DNA of 64,000 bases from Verrucomicrobiota bacterium (GCA_018239895.1 JAFEGL010000064.1:1-64000), one strand, 5' to 3'; positions 27,405 through 35,716 are shown, counted from the first letter of the stretch. Translations and numbers: made by a program. Notes: generated from the sequence alone by a model not told the origin.

Positions 27405-28870
27405 GGCGGGTTTCCATTAAATAGGGGAGGGATTTTTCGGGAAAATTGGGTCGCATGCTCGAAAGCATGAGCGTATTGGATCACAGGGACGTCGCACATC
27501 TGCGGACCGATGAGCTGAAGGCCGAGGGGCATCTTGTTCGAGTCAAAACCAGATGGGACGCTGATGGCGGGGAGTCCGGCGAGGTTGGCTGGAATGGAGA
27601 AGATATCCTGGAGATACATCTCGATCGGGTCGTTGAACGCTTTCAGGGGGAAGGCTGCAGAAGGGGCGATCGGCATGGCGACCGCGTCGCAATCGGCAAA
27701 AGCTTTCTCGAAGGCTTCAATGATGAGGGTTCTGACTTTCTGGGCCTTTTTATAGAAGGCGTCCTGGAAGCCGGCCGAGAGAACGTAGGTTCCGAGCATG
27801 ATCCTTTTCTTGACCTCTTTGCCAAACCCATCTTGGCGGGAAAACTCGTAGATCTCTTCGAGGTTCTTAGCCTCTTTCGAGCGGACGCCGTAGCGGATCC
27901 CGTCGAAGCGGGCCAGGTTGGTTGAGGCTTCGGCCGTCGCGACGATATAATAGACAGCGATTGAGTACTTGAGAATATCGAGATCGATTTCGGTGATTTT
28001 AGCGCCGAGCGAACGCATGACGTTTAAGCTGTGGTCGAAGTTCGCTTTTGCATCGGGCTTGAGGTTCTCTAAGAACTTGGTGGGGACTCCGATCCGGATC
28101 TCATGGAGGTTAGTGGGGAGGGGGTACGATTCGGGGGGCAGATCCAAGCTGGTCGAGTCGTGGGGGCAGTGGCGGCCAATTGTCTCCATGGTGAGAGCTA
28201 TGTCGGCGACGCTGGTGGCGAAGGGGCCGATCTGATCGAGCGATGAGCCATAGGCGACAAGACCGTAGCGGGAGACTCTGCCGTAGGTGGGTTTGAAGCC
28301 GACGATGCCGCAGAAACCGGCCGGCTGCCGGATCGAGCCGCCCGTATCGCTTCCGGTGGCGATGAGGGAGAGTCTTGCTGCGACAGCGGCAGCTGAACCG
28401 CCGGAGGAGCCGCCGGGGGAGCATGTTAGATCCCAGGGGTTATGCGAGGGGAAAAAGGCCGAATTTTCGTTGGAAGAACCCATCGCAAATTCGTCGAGAT
28501 TGGTCTTACCGGTGAAGAGGGCATCCTCCTGTTCCATCAGACGGATGGCCGTCGCATCGAAGGGAGCTTTGTAGTTGCGCAAGAATTTGGAGGCGCAGGA
28601 GGTGATTTCGCCAGCGATGTGCATGTTGTCTTTGATCGCGATCGGGATGCCGGCGAGTTTGCCTAAAGGTTTATTCTGGGAGCGCTTGTGATCTAACTGT
28701 TCAGCTTTCAAGAGCATGCGGGGTCCGAGGATAGAGAGGAAGGCTCCGAGCTGCTGGTTGTGCTTTTCAATCCGCTTCAAAAAGAATTCGGCGATCTGGA
28801 CGGCAGTGTACTCGCCCCGGATAAAGGAGTCTCTCAGTTCGATGGCTGTAAAATGGTGGAGGTCGCTCAT
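27401..28870 (-). CDS. gatA: Asp-tRNA(Asn)/Glu-tRNA(Gln) amidotransferase subunit A
   Basis: A 489-residue amidase. The Ser-cisSer-Lys triad is recognisable as K80 (AIKDN), the SPGGSSGGSA loop (151-160, cis-Ser) and S178 (GSDTGGS). It releases ammonia from glutamine and channels it to GatB. Start and stop overlap gatC and gatB by 4 nt, so the three subunits should be made in fixed ratio. Confidence 0.97.
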   Translation of the reverse strand: MSDLHHFTAIELRDSFIRGEYTAVQIAEFFLKRIEKHNQQLGAFLSILGPRMLLKAEQLDHKRSQNKPLGKLAGIPIAIKDNMHIAGEITSCASKFLRNYKAPFDATAIRLMEQEDALFTGKTNLDEFAMGSSNENSAFFPSHNPWDLTCSPGGSSGGSAAAVAARLSLIATGSDTGGSIRQPAGFCGIVGFKPTYGRVSRYGLVAYGSSLDQIGPFATSVADIALTMETIGRHCPHDSTSLDLPPESYPLPTNLHEIRIGVPTKFLENLKPDAKANFDHSLNVMRSLGAKITEIDLDILKYSIAVYYIVATAEASTNLARFDGIRYGVRSKEAKNLEEIYEFSRQDGFGKEVKKRIMLGTYVLSAGFQDAFYKKAQKVRTLIIEAFEKAFADCDAVAMPIAPSAAFPLKAFNDPIEMYLQDIFSIPANLAGLPAISVPSGFDSNKMPLGLQLIGPQMCDVPVIQYAHAFEHATQFSRKIPPLFNGNPP

Positions 28871-29169
28871 GGGGTCTTCATAACAGGCGGGACGCGCACC
28901 ATCCCCCCGATTTGGTCTGGGGCGTTGCTGAGGAATTGTTCGCGGGGAAGGAGTTCTTTGACTTCATCTTCGCGCATCAGGTTTTTAAGCATCGTCTGCA
29001 GGACGTAATTGCAGGTGGCGACGCCATTCGTATTGACTTCGTTCAGTTGGTCGATGTACTCGAGCACCCTATTCAAGGAGTTCATAATCTCCTGATCCTC
29101 TTCGGGGGAGCACTCGATTCGGCAAAGCTTTTTTAAATTTTCTAGTGTCTGAGCATCAAACTTGGACAT
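28867..29169 (-). CDS. gatC: Asp-tRNA(Asn)/Glu-tRNA(Gln) amidotransferase subunit C
   Basis: A 100-residue GatC, the small belt subunit that stabilises GatA-GatB. The LxxLxxL pattern near the N-terminus (ENLKKLCRIECSPEE) and the C-terminal proline-containing tail that wraps GatA fit the family. It is the first gene of the operon; the gap upstream (29170-29309) is shared with the divergent DUF378 gene. Confidence 0.93.
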   Translation of the reverse strand: MSKFDAQTLENLKKLCRIECSPEEDQEIMNSLNRVLEYIDQLNEVNTNGVATCNYVLQTMLKNLMREDEVKELLPREQFLSNAPDQIGGMVRVPPVMKTP

Positions 29170-29309
29170 ATGTATCCTAAAAACCTATTTAAAATAGCAT
29201 GTAAGGCTTAGCAAGTCAAGGAGCTGATAATTGGTCATGGACAATCGCTCAAATTTGTATTACTATATGAGTAAATGGGGTTATTGTTCCCCTCTATTGG
29301 AGGACACAA

Positions 29310-29567
29310 ATGAAAGCAATTGGCTATATAGCAAAGCTTTTGGTAATCATCGGCGCCTTGAACTGGGGTCTCGTTGGTTTTTTTCAATATGATTTAGTTT
29401 CTTCTATCTTTGGCGGAATGACAATGGGCGCTAGAGTGATTTTCGCTCTGGTCGGTCTTGCAGGTCTTTACAAGCTCTTCTGCTGCTGCTTTTGCCGCAA
29501 GCATTGCGGATGCGGCTGCAAAAATTGCGGTCCTAACTGCAATTGCTGCAACAGAAAAGGGCAGTAA
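29310..29567 (+). CDS. DUF378 membrane protein with cysteine-rich tail
   Basis: An 85-residue protein. Residues 1-60 match the DUF378 pattern: two membrane helices with the signature GALNWGLVGFF and VGLAGLYKL. The last 28 residues (58-85) hold 12 or so cysteines, in CCCCFC, CGCGCKNCG and CNCC clusters, which DUF378 proteins usually lack. The tail could bind metal, such as Zn, Cu or an Fe-S cluster, or cross-link by disulfides. GGAGG lies 8 nt before the ATG. DUF378 has no known function. Confidence 0.85.
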   Translation: MKAIGYIAKLLVIIGALNWGLVGFFQYDLVSSIFGGMTMGARVIFALVGLAGLYKLFCCCFCRKHCGCGCKNCGPNCNCCNRKGQ

Positions 29568-29581
29568 GGCTTCTCGTCTAT

Positions 29582-30481
29582 ATGAGGATACTTCTTTCTG
29601 GGTCGACCGGGTTTGTTGGTCGGCCCCTTTTTGCTTTTTGGCAGGATGAAAAAGGTCATGAGGTCGTCCCGCTCATTCGGGGAGAACCTCGAGAAGGGTG
29701 CGTCTCCTGGGATCCCGAGAGGGGACTGCTTGCAAAAGAGGATTTTGAAGGGTTCGATGCCGTCGTTCATCTGGCGGGCGAGCCGATCGGCTCTGGGCGC
29801 TGGACCCGAGCGAAGAAAAAGAGGATCCTTTTCAGCCGGACGGTTGGAACTTGGCTCCTTTCGCACGTCCTAGCCCAGACCCTTCAACCTCCCAAAACAT
29901 TCATCTCTGTCTCAGCTGTCGGCTACTATGGCGATGCAGGAGACGATGTCCTCGATGAGATGGCGCCGGCGGGACGAGGTTTTCTCGCCTCGGTCTGCTG
30001 CGAATGGGAAAAGGCGGCCCAGTCGATCGGAAACCGGGGGGCTCGCGTCGTTCATCCCCGTTTTGGCCACGTTTTGGGTCCTGGCGGCATTCTAGGTAAA
30101 ATGATCCCTGCATACAAATGGGGGCTCGGGGGCTCTTTCGGAAGCGGCAACCAATGGATGAGCTGGATCGAACAGACCGATCTCATTCGGGCGCTCGACC
30201 ATGTTTTAGAAGACGATTCACTCGAAGGTCCGATCAATTTCACATCTCCTTTCCCCGTGCGGCAGAAGGAGTTTGCCTCCGAACTGGCCTCTCTTCTCAA
30301 AAGACCTTGCTTTTTCAATATTCCCGCCTGGCTTTTGCGCCTCGTGTTAGGGGAAATGGCTGACGAAGCGCTCCTCGCCAGCACGCGGGCCGAGCCGGTC
30401 AAGCTGCTCGAGAGCGGATTTTCATTCGCTTTCCCCCGAATAAATGACTCTTTACGGAAAGCCTTGCTTCCTTTAAATTAG
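29582..30481 (+). CDS. SDR39U1/TIGR01777-type NAD(P) epimerase-like protein
   Basis: A 299-residue extended short-chain dehydrogenase (YfcH family). I start at the ATG at 29582 because the sequence then opens with the family nucleotide motif, SGSTGFVGRP; thirteen upstream in-frame residues are not family-like. GEPIGSGRW and SAVGYYGD are further family signatures, and the C-terminal DUF1731-type part is present. The physiological substrate of this family is unknown. It begins 14 bp after the DUF378 stop. Confidence 0.9.
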   Translation: MRILLSGSTGFVGRPLFAFWQDEKGHEVVPLIRGEPREGCVSWDPERGLLAKEDFEGFDAVVHLAGEPIGSGRWTRAKKKRILFSRTVGTWLLSHVLAQTLQPPKTFISVSAVGYYGDAGDDVLDEMAPAGRGFLASVCCEWEKAAQSIGNRGARVVHPRFGHVLGPGGILGKMIPAYKWGLGGSFGSGNQWMSWIEQTDLIRALDHVLEDDSLEGPINFTSPFPVRQKEFASELASLLKRPCFFNIPAWLLRLVLGEMADEALLASTRAEPVKLLESGFSFAFPRINDSLRKALLPLN

Positions 30482-30504
30482 AGCTTCGTAAAGGAGTTCT
30501 TTTT

Positions 30505-30678
30505 ATGATGATGTTGAAACTATTGTTGCCAATCATTGCCAGCGTTCAAAATCCTCAGGCTGTAGATGAGATTGAGGAGATGGAAGAGCAGCAAGTCGCT
30601 GTGCTCGATCTCGAAGATCCCGCTGAGATTTTTGAAGTTGAGTTCAACGAAGAGGAAGAAGGGAAACTCGACGAGTAA
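30505..30678 (+). CDS. 57-aa secreted acidic peptide, unknown
   Basis: A short ORF with a clear RBS (AAGGAG at 30491-30496) before its ATG. The first 14 residues are hydrophobic (MMMLKLLLPIIASV), like a short signal peptide or membrane anchor, and the rest is very acidic (EEMEEQQ, FNEEEEGKLDE). A strong hairpin immediately follows the stop codon, as expected for a real transcript end. No family is recognised. A -2 or -1 start among the three Met codons is undecided. Confidence 0.6.
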   Translation: MMMLKLLLPIIASVQNPQAVDEIEEMEEQQVAVLDLEDPAEIFEVEFNEEEEGKLDE

Positions 30679-30682
30679 ATCG

Positions 30683-30711
30683 TTGCGGCCCGCTCCCTGA
30701 GCGGGCCGCAA
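30683..30711 (+). terminator. Perfect hairpin after the 57-aa gene
   Basis: TTGCGGCCCGCTC (30683-30695) and GAGCGGGCCGCAA (30699-30711) form a perfect stem with loop CCT. No T run follows, so it may be a rho-independent terminator variant or an mRNA stabiliser. Confidence 0.65.
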
Positions 30712-30767
30712 TATCAGTTGCGGAATATTCCTAAATCAAGTAAGTCCTGAGGTATAGGAGAAATTTT

Positions 30768-31376
30768 ATGTCTCAGACGAATCATCCGAGTCCTTGGCTG
30801 ACAATGTGGACTCAGCCTCGAGAGACGATCCGAGGGATTGTCCATGCGAACCCTAGATATGGGGTTCTTTGGCTCTCGACGGTGTATGTCCTCCAAAGCC
30901 TCTTCTTCATCCTGAATTTCCAATCGTTTGGCCTCTCTTTCTCCCTCGCTTCTATTTTGGTCCCGGTTTTAGTGATCGCTCCAATATTTGCTGTGGTTTG
31001 GGTCTTTTTTTATGGCTGGATCCTCTATATTACTGGAAGGTGGCTGGGAGGCATGGCTCCAAGATCTCATTTGAGAACCGCTTTAGCTTGGTCTAAAATC
31101 CCGATGGTAATTGCCCTCGTAATGTGGTTTTTTCTCCTCATTGCCAACCCCGACTATGTCTTCATCCAGTATGTCGGCGGCCCATCGGCTTTCTTTGTCA
31201 ATTTGATCCTCTTCATCCTCGAAATCTGGGCGTTTGTCCTTTTCGTTCAAGCTGTTCGGGAAGTGCAGCACTTCTCGGTCCTGCGCGCTCTCGCCAATAT
31301 CTTCATTTCTGCTGTCTTCTACTCCATCATCGTCTTTGGACTTTTGATGTTTGCTAGATTTTTATATCTTATCTAA
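30768..31376 (+). CDS. Yip1-domain membrane protein
   Basis: A 202-residue protein with about five membrane helices and the Yip1-like start (SPWLTMWTQPRETIRGIV), in which W and PR precede the first helix. Bacterial Yip1 proteins are of unknown function; in eukaryotes Yip1 relatives act in vesicle traffic. A paralogue lies directly downstream (31577-32278). No RBS is striking apart from a GGAG at 30755. Confidence 0.75.
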   Translation: MSQTNHPSPWLTMWTQPRETIRGIVHANPRYGVLWLSTVYVLQSLFFILNFQSFGLSFSLASILVPVLVIAPIFAVVWVFFYGWILYITGRWLGGMAPRSHLRTALAWSKIPMVIALVMWFFLLIANPDYVFIQYVGGPSAFFVNLILFILEIWAFVLFVQAVREVQHFSVLRALANIFISAVFYSIIVFGLLMFARFLYLI

Positions 31377-31469
31377 CTTTGTTGCACTTAGTTCTGTTTT
31401 ATTTTATTTAATTATTGTTTTATTAAATGGTTTAAAACTACAATTAGCTTGTGGGCGCGAGTATTTCAG

Positions 31470-31555
31470 TGCCTTCAGTTACCCGGCTGAGCTACAGGTG
31501 CCAAGGGATGACCCTCTCTAAGGTACTTCCCCGCAAATACGGGTAAATGAAGGCA
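31470..31555. repeat. Inverted repeat between two Yip1 paralogues
   Basis: TGCCTTCAGTTACCCG (31470-31485) and CGGGTAAATGAAGGCA (31540-31555) are reverse complements with one mismatch. The minus strand of the left arm also reads like the 5' half of a tRNA (CCTGTAGCTCAGCCGGGTAA), but no tRNA 3' half follows. Confidence 0.65.
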
Positions 31556-31576
31556 TTTTAGTATTTGAGCAAGGCG

Positions 31577-32278
31577 ATGAAAGAGACGTTCAACCCCTGG
31601 TTAGAGATTTGGACTCGTCCTCGAGATACGATCCGAAAGATTGTAGCGGAAAATCCGAATCAATCCATTTGGCTTTTAGCCGCGATCTACGGCTTCGGTT
31701 CGCTCTTAAATAATGCTCAAACTCTGGCTTTAGGCCATACGATCAGTTTATTCGGGATCTTCATCGTGACGGTTCTCCTTTGCGCTCTCTGGGGATACAT
31801 CTTTTTCTCTGTTTGGAGCGCCGTCGTCTACTGGGTTGGAAAGCTCTTCAAAGGACAGGGAACTTTTCAAACGGTGAGAGCTGCCTACGCTTGGTCCTGC
31901 GTCCCACTCATCTTCAACGTCTTTTTTTGGATCGTGCTGGGCTTTGTGTTTGGATCGGAACTCTTCATGGTGAATCAAGGGGGGCCGGCTCTCGGCAACG
32001 GATTTTTGGCTTTGCTGTTTGTAGTTTTGATCTCGAGGCTTGTTTTGTCGATCTGGTCGCTGGTGATCTACTTCAACGCTCTAGCCGAAGTTCAACAGTA
32101 TTCGATACTCAAGTCGATTTTGAATGTGGTAATCGCAAGTATCTTGCTTTTCGTAGGCGTTTGGATCCTTTGGTCTCTCGGCATCCACCTCATCCATCCC
32201 GGCGCGGTGATGCCTAAGGCTACTTTCATGTTGTGGAGCGAGGGGTTTTCGCTCCAAACGATAAATATCTTTAATTGA
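31577..32278 (+). CDS. Yip1-domain membrane protein (paralogue)
   Basis: A 233-residue protein from the ATG at 31577; an upstream TTG at 31565 would add only four residues. The N-terminus NPWLEIWTRPRDTIRKIV is nearly the same as that of the upstream paralogue, and the helix pattern matches. The two are a tandem duplication now separated by an inverted-repeat element. Function unknown. The next gene starts 11 bp after its stop, so they may be cotranscribed. Confidence 0.75.
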   Translation: MKETFNPWLEIWTRPRDTIRKIVAENPNQSIWLLAAIYGFGSLLNNAQTLALGHTISLFGIFIVTVLLCALWGYIFFSVWSAVVYWVGKLFKGQGTFQTVRAAYAWSCVPLIFNVFFWIVLGFVFGSELFMVNQGGPALGNGFLALLFVVLISRLVLSIWSLVIYFNALAEVQQYSILKSILNVVIASILLFVGVWILWSLGIHLIHPGAVMPKATFMLWSEGFSLQTINIFN

Positions 32279-32288
32279 GGAGAGAGCT

Positions 32289-32858
32289 ATGAGTCGTGAT
32301 TTGGCTAAAAAAATCGGAATTTGGTTCTTGGCTTTCTTTCTTTTTGCAACTCACATCTTCATCCGGACCGTAGCCCACGCAGATGAGGGGACCGCCTGGA
32401 ACTTGATGGTTTCCCGGACGGGCGATTGCCGAATCAACTTCCCTTCGCGCCCTCAAATGGTCCAGCAGTCTCTCAAGATGACCGAAGAGGGGCTCCGCCT
32501 CAATTACGATGTCTATCTGGCTCCCTTTGAAGATAAAGGGGTCTGCCTCCTCCTCATCGCCCAGTACCCGCTCCCGATCGCTCCTGGCAACGAACTCGCC
32601 GGCCTCGAGGGGCTTCTCAACGGGATCATCGGCCACAACGCCGATAACAAGCTCTCCTTTGCCAAAGTAATCGATTTGAAAGGGATCCCCGCAGTCGACT
32701 TTCTAGTCCAGAACGGGACGAACTATTTCCGGGGCCTGGCCTTCATGTCGGGCAACAAACTCTATCTCATTGCCATGGAAGGGAAAAAGGGGAGCTTGGA
32801 CGAAAAAGTATTCGGCCGCTTCTCCAACTCCTTCCAACTTCACAAGCAAGAAAAATAG
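32289..32858 (+). CDS. Secreted protein of unknown function
   Basis: A 189-residue protein. A hydrophobic N-terminus (about 9-30, ending ...TVAHA-D) looks like a signal peptide with an AHA cleavage site. The mature part is a small mixed alpha/beta domain with no recognised family. GGAG lies 7-10 nt before the ATG. It follows the Yip1 paralogue closely and is followed by the double hairpin at 32876. Confidence 0.65.
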   Translation: MSRDLAKKIGIWFLAFFLFATHIFIRTVAHADEGTAWNLMVSRTGDCRINFPSRPQMVQQSLKMTEEGLRLNYDVYLAPFEDKGVCLLLIAQYPLPIAPGNELAGLEGLLNGIIGHNADNKLSFAKVIDLKGIPAVDFLVQNGTNYFRGLAFMSGNKLYLIAMEGKKGSLDEKVFGRFSNSFQLHKQEK

Positions 32859-32875
32859 TTGAAGATCGCCCGTTC

Positions 32876-32948
32876 CGCCCTTTTCCCACTGCCAATGGCA
32901 GTGGGAAAAGGGCGTGAGGGTCCGCTCTGCCGCTTAGCGGCAGAGCGG
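32876..32948. terminator. Double hairpin between convergent genes
   Basis: CGCCCTTTTCCCACTGCC / GGCAGTGGGAAAAGGGCG (32876-32914) is a perfect stem. The second hairpin is CCGCTCTGCCGC / GCGGCAGAGCGG (32922-32948). It lies between the plus-strand secreted-protein gene and the minus-strand P450-like gene, so it may terminate both. Confidence 0.7.
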
Positions 32949-32955
32949 GCCTGTC

Positions 32956-34533
32956 TTATTTGTCGAATGATTCGGCGAGTCTTTGCCGCACCTTTTGAGC
33001 ATATTCTTCGATTAAAGGTTTTGATTCGTTTGGCGTTAATGGATCGTTGATTTTATTTTGAATAAACGTGTCAAATGAATTGAAAACAATCTCACTTGAA
33101 TAAGGTTTGAATTTCCAAAATTTGAAGCTTTTTATAACATTTTCCACTAATCTATCTCTATCTTTTTGAGAGCATCCTTCAAATCCGAAAGATAGATCGC
33201 GGTTAACATCTTTTAACCAAAACTCTTCGAATCGCCGCTTATTGGCTCGGTCCGAGCTTCTTGTATAGAGACCGTCTTGAACGAGACCGACAGCCATCGC
33301 TTTAAAGATGGCCTCAGCTGATGCCCTGCCTGGACATTTGCGGTTTCCTTCGGAAAAGACGCTCGGTTTACCCGATGGGTCTTTTGGAGCGTAAATAGAT
33401 AGATGGGTGCCGGCTGGAACTTGATTTCCTCCAAGATTCATCTCTTTTTGTGCATAACGGAGCACAATGGGTTGACTCGAGAGGTCGTTTATGCTCTCTT
33501 GATATAACTTATCTAAATTAGGCATTTTTCTTTTATCCATCAAAATCGCTGTGTCGATTTGACCATCTTGGATAAGGCCCGAACTGTTTATTTCATTTTT
33601 TAGCGATTCGATGAGTTGACGGTCGCCATAAGCGCTTTTTTGTAAATTATCTTGTAATTTTCTAATGGCTGAATCCAAATTATCTACAGCTACAAGCAAT
33701 AGGACTAAAGATTTGAGTTCTGGATTTTTGTGTAGATTTCGGATGTCTGGGTTGGCTTTGAGCATTTTAGCAATCTTTTCTACAAGTAAACCCTTAGGTT
33801 CATAAAGGGGATCCTCATTTAACCGATTTCTGATTCTTTCAATTTCTGTAGCAAGAAGATCTTCTACAGTTTTTTGGTGGTTTTTCTGTTTTTCTTTGAA
33901 AGTAGGATCGAATCTCAATAGAGAAAGGGGAATGGAATTTGCGGAATATTCTTTAAAGTCTGAGCCTAATTTATCTAAACCGGGATAAAAAATATCCAGC
34001 GTCGCTTTGTCAATGCCTAATAGTCCCATCGCTGTGGCTTTCATAGGAATATCTCTAGGCAATTCTTCTCGTAATTGAACTTCCTGAAACAGTTCCCACG
34101 CAATTTCGCCGTATGAACCAGGTTTTAGGTGCTTGAGGGCTTCTTTTCGGTGGGGATGAGCCAGAGGGCCTGTATCGGCTAATAAAAAATCTGAACCGAC
34201 TACCAACGCTTCACCAGCGCGATACGAGTATCTCCCGTTTGGCTGATTATCCAGTTGATCTAAGGCCTCGGTATATTCTTGTTTTGAGTGGGGTTTCCAT
34301 GTGGCTATTGTTGCCATACGGCCGAATTTGTGTATCCCGAAACTCTTATCTTCATTCCAATCATAGTCGCCAGTGTCATAGTTTCTTAAGTCTCCAATCG
34401 CATAGCGCTCTACGGGTTCTGCCACATAGGTTTGGAAAAGTTCGGAGGCTCTTTCTACGGCCCTGCTAGCCTTTTCTCTAATCGAATTTACTAAAGAATT
34501 GTCAGTTATGCTGTTAGTAATGCTTGAAATCAT
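32956..34533 (-). CDS. Cytochrome P450-like protein, degenerate motifs
   Basis: A 525-residue protein. The heme-ligand loop FSEGNRKCPG (393-402) fits FxxGxRxCxG, with C400 as the thiolate. Upstream, the K-helix to beta region (LYQESINDL...VPAGTHLSI, about 343-380) and the C-helix-like GPLAHPHRKE (122-131) also match P450 order. Two motifs are lost: the K-helix ExxR reads ESIN (346-349), and the I-helix AGxDT region reads VAVDNLD (281-287). The usual PERF meander is shortened. It could be a P450 turned to a peroxygenase or structural role, or a decaying enzyme. The long N-terminus (1-100) is unusual. The gene is AT-rich, suggesting transfer. Confidence 0.75.
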   Translation of the reverse strand: MISSITNSITDNSLVNSIREKASRAVERASELFQTYVAEPVERYAIGDLRNYDTGDYDWNEDKSFGIHKFGRMATIATWKPHSKQEYTEALDQLDNQPNGRYSYRAGEALVVGSDFLLADTGPLAHPHRKEALKHLKPGSYGEIAWELFQEVQLREELPRDIPMKATAMGLLGIDKATLDIFYPGLDKLGSDFKEYSANSIPLSLLRFDPTFKEKQKNHQKTVEDLLATEIERIRNRLNEDPLYEPKGLLVEKIAKMLKANPDIRNLHKNPELKSLVLLLVAVDNLDSAIRKLQDNLQKSAYGDRQLIESLKNEINSSGLIQDGQIDTAILMDKRKMPNLDKLYQESINDLSSQPIVLRYAQKEMNLGGNQVPAGTHLSIYAPKDPSGKPSVFSEGNRKCPGRASAEAIFKAMAVGLVQDGLYTRSSDRANKRRFEEFWLKDVNRDLSFGFEGCSQKDRDRLVENVIKSFKFWKFKPYSSEIVFNSFDTFIQNKINDPLTPNESKPLIEEYAQKVRQRLAESFDK

Positions 34534-34641
34534 ATTTTTCCGATAATTTTATAATTAAAGGAAATATTATAACATATTAACAAATATAATTATACGTAAA
34601 AACAAAAATAATAAAGTGCTTAATATTAGTTACTTGCGATT

Positions 34642-35526
34642 CTAGAAGCCGATGTTGAGGCTGGCGCCGCCGTAGGGGGCCGACTCGACGTCGGTGTAGA
34701 GGGCGTTCTTGCCGTGGCGGTTCTTGACGTAGAAGTTGCCGCCAAAGTTCCAGCCGCCGTAGATCTCGGCCTCGAGACGGAGGAAGATTTCGTAGCGGAC
34801 GTTCAGCTCGGTGCCGATGGTCGAATAGTTGAAGACCGACTCGGGCTGGGGCTGGTGGGTTCCGGTTCTGAAACGCTCTTTTAAGGGGCGCGCGCGAAGA
34901 GAGAAGGTCCAGTTCTTGTCGAGCTTGTACTCGACTTTATAGTCGAGCGGGAAGACGATCAGGAAAAGCCATTTGTCGTAGGTGTAGTCGAAGCCGATGA
35001 CTGGATAGATCTGAGATCCTTCCATCCCGGTATATCCGTAGGCGCCGACATGGTAGTGCCAATCTTTCCAGATTTCGTAGGCTCCCCAGAGAAGGGCCGA
35101 AAATAGGTTGTAGCGGTTGTTGCCGAAGTGCTTTGTGTCCATGTTGTAATCGGCCCGCATGATCCAGCGCCACTTGTCGAGCGCATTTGTGTAGTAGGTG
35201 AGGGCGAATTGGACATAATTGAACCGGGTCGAATTGAACTTGGGGTTCTTGTTCCAGTCCATTTTGAACGTGGTGTATTCGACTCGGGGAATGAAATAGT
35301 TCTTTTCGTTGATCGGAGTGAGGAGGTAGACGAAACTGCTCACTTTGTTGAAGACCAAATTTCCTTTGTAGTGGTTCTCAGTCAGATTGGCTGTGCCTAG
35401 GAAAATAGAGGTGGCGCCGGCATGGAGCGGATGGAAATCCCAGTATTTGTAGTCCCTCTTTTGCTCTTCGGCCGAGAGGGTCAACGCACACAAGAGGGCA
35501 GCTGAGGCAAGTAGTTTTCGGATCAT
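34642..35526 (-). CDS. Outer-membrane-like beta-barrel protein, unknown
   Basis: A 294-residue protein from the ATG at 35526, where a signal peptide (MIRKLLASAALLCALTLSA) begins; the open frame extends upstream through the inverted repeat but is not plausible coding. The mature protein has alternating aromatic/hydrophilic strands, many ending in Tyr/Phe/Trp, and a C-terminal GF, as outer-membrane beta barrels do. No family is recognised. The 190-bp gap to recN is filled by a large inverted repeat. Confidence 0.7.
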   Translation of the reverse strand: MIRKLLASAALLCALTLSAEEQKRDYKYWDFHPLHAGATSIFLGTANLTENHYKGNLVFNKVSSFVYLLTPINEKNYFIPRVEYTTFKMDWNKNPKFNSTRFNYVQFALTYYTNALDKWRWIMRADYNMDTKHFGNNRYNLFSALLWGAYEIWKDWHYHVGAYGYTGMEGSQIYPVIGFDYTYDKWLFLIVFPLDYKVEYKLDKNWTFSLRARPLKERFRTGTHQPQPESVFNYSTIGTELNVRYEIFLRLEAEIYGGWNFGGNFYVKNRHGKNALYTDVESAPYGGASLNIGF

Positions 35527-35532
35527 TCGAGT

Positions 35533-35706
35533 CAGTTGCAAAACTCCCCGTCCCAGAAAAATCGAAGATTTTGAATCAGTTTGTCGGGGCTGCAACGCAG
35601 ACCGAACGCCGCCGCCGAGTACATACTCAGGGGAGTGAAACTCGGCGGTGGCGCGACAAAATGGCTCAAAAGGGCGATTTTGCTGGGACGGGGAGTTTTG
35701 CAATTG
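35533..35706. repeat. 174-bp inverted repeat between recN and the OMP gene
   Basis: The arms, starting CAGTTGCAAAACTCCCCGTC (35533) and ending in its complement near 35687-35706, match over about 32 bp with two mismatches. Shorter inner pairings (GCCGCCGAGT with ACTCGGCGGT) continue the palindrome. It fills the whole gap between recN's stop and the OMP start. Confidence 0.75.
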
Positions 35707-35716
35707 GCTCATTCGT

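Noticed and set aside
31469..31503. tRNA gene on the minus strand
   Set aside because: Only the 5' half resembles a tRNA; there is no matching D-stem closure, anticodon arm, T-arm or acceptor 3' strand.
35527..35712. N-terminal extension of the outer-membrane-like protein
   Set aside because: It reads through the inverted repeat; the signal peptide begins at 35526.
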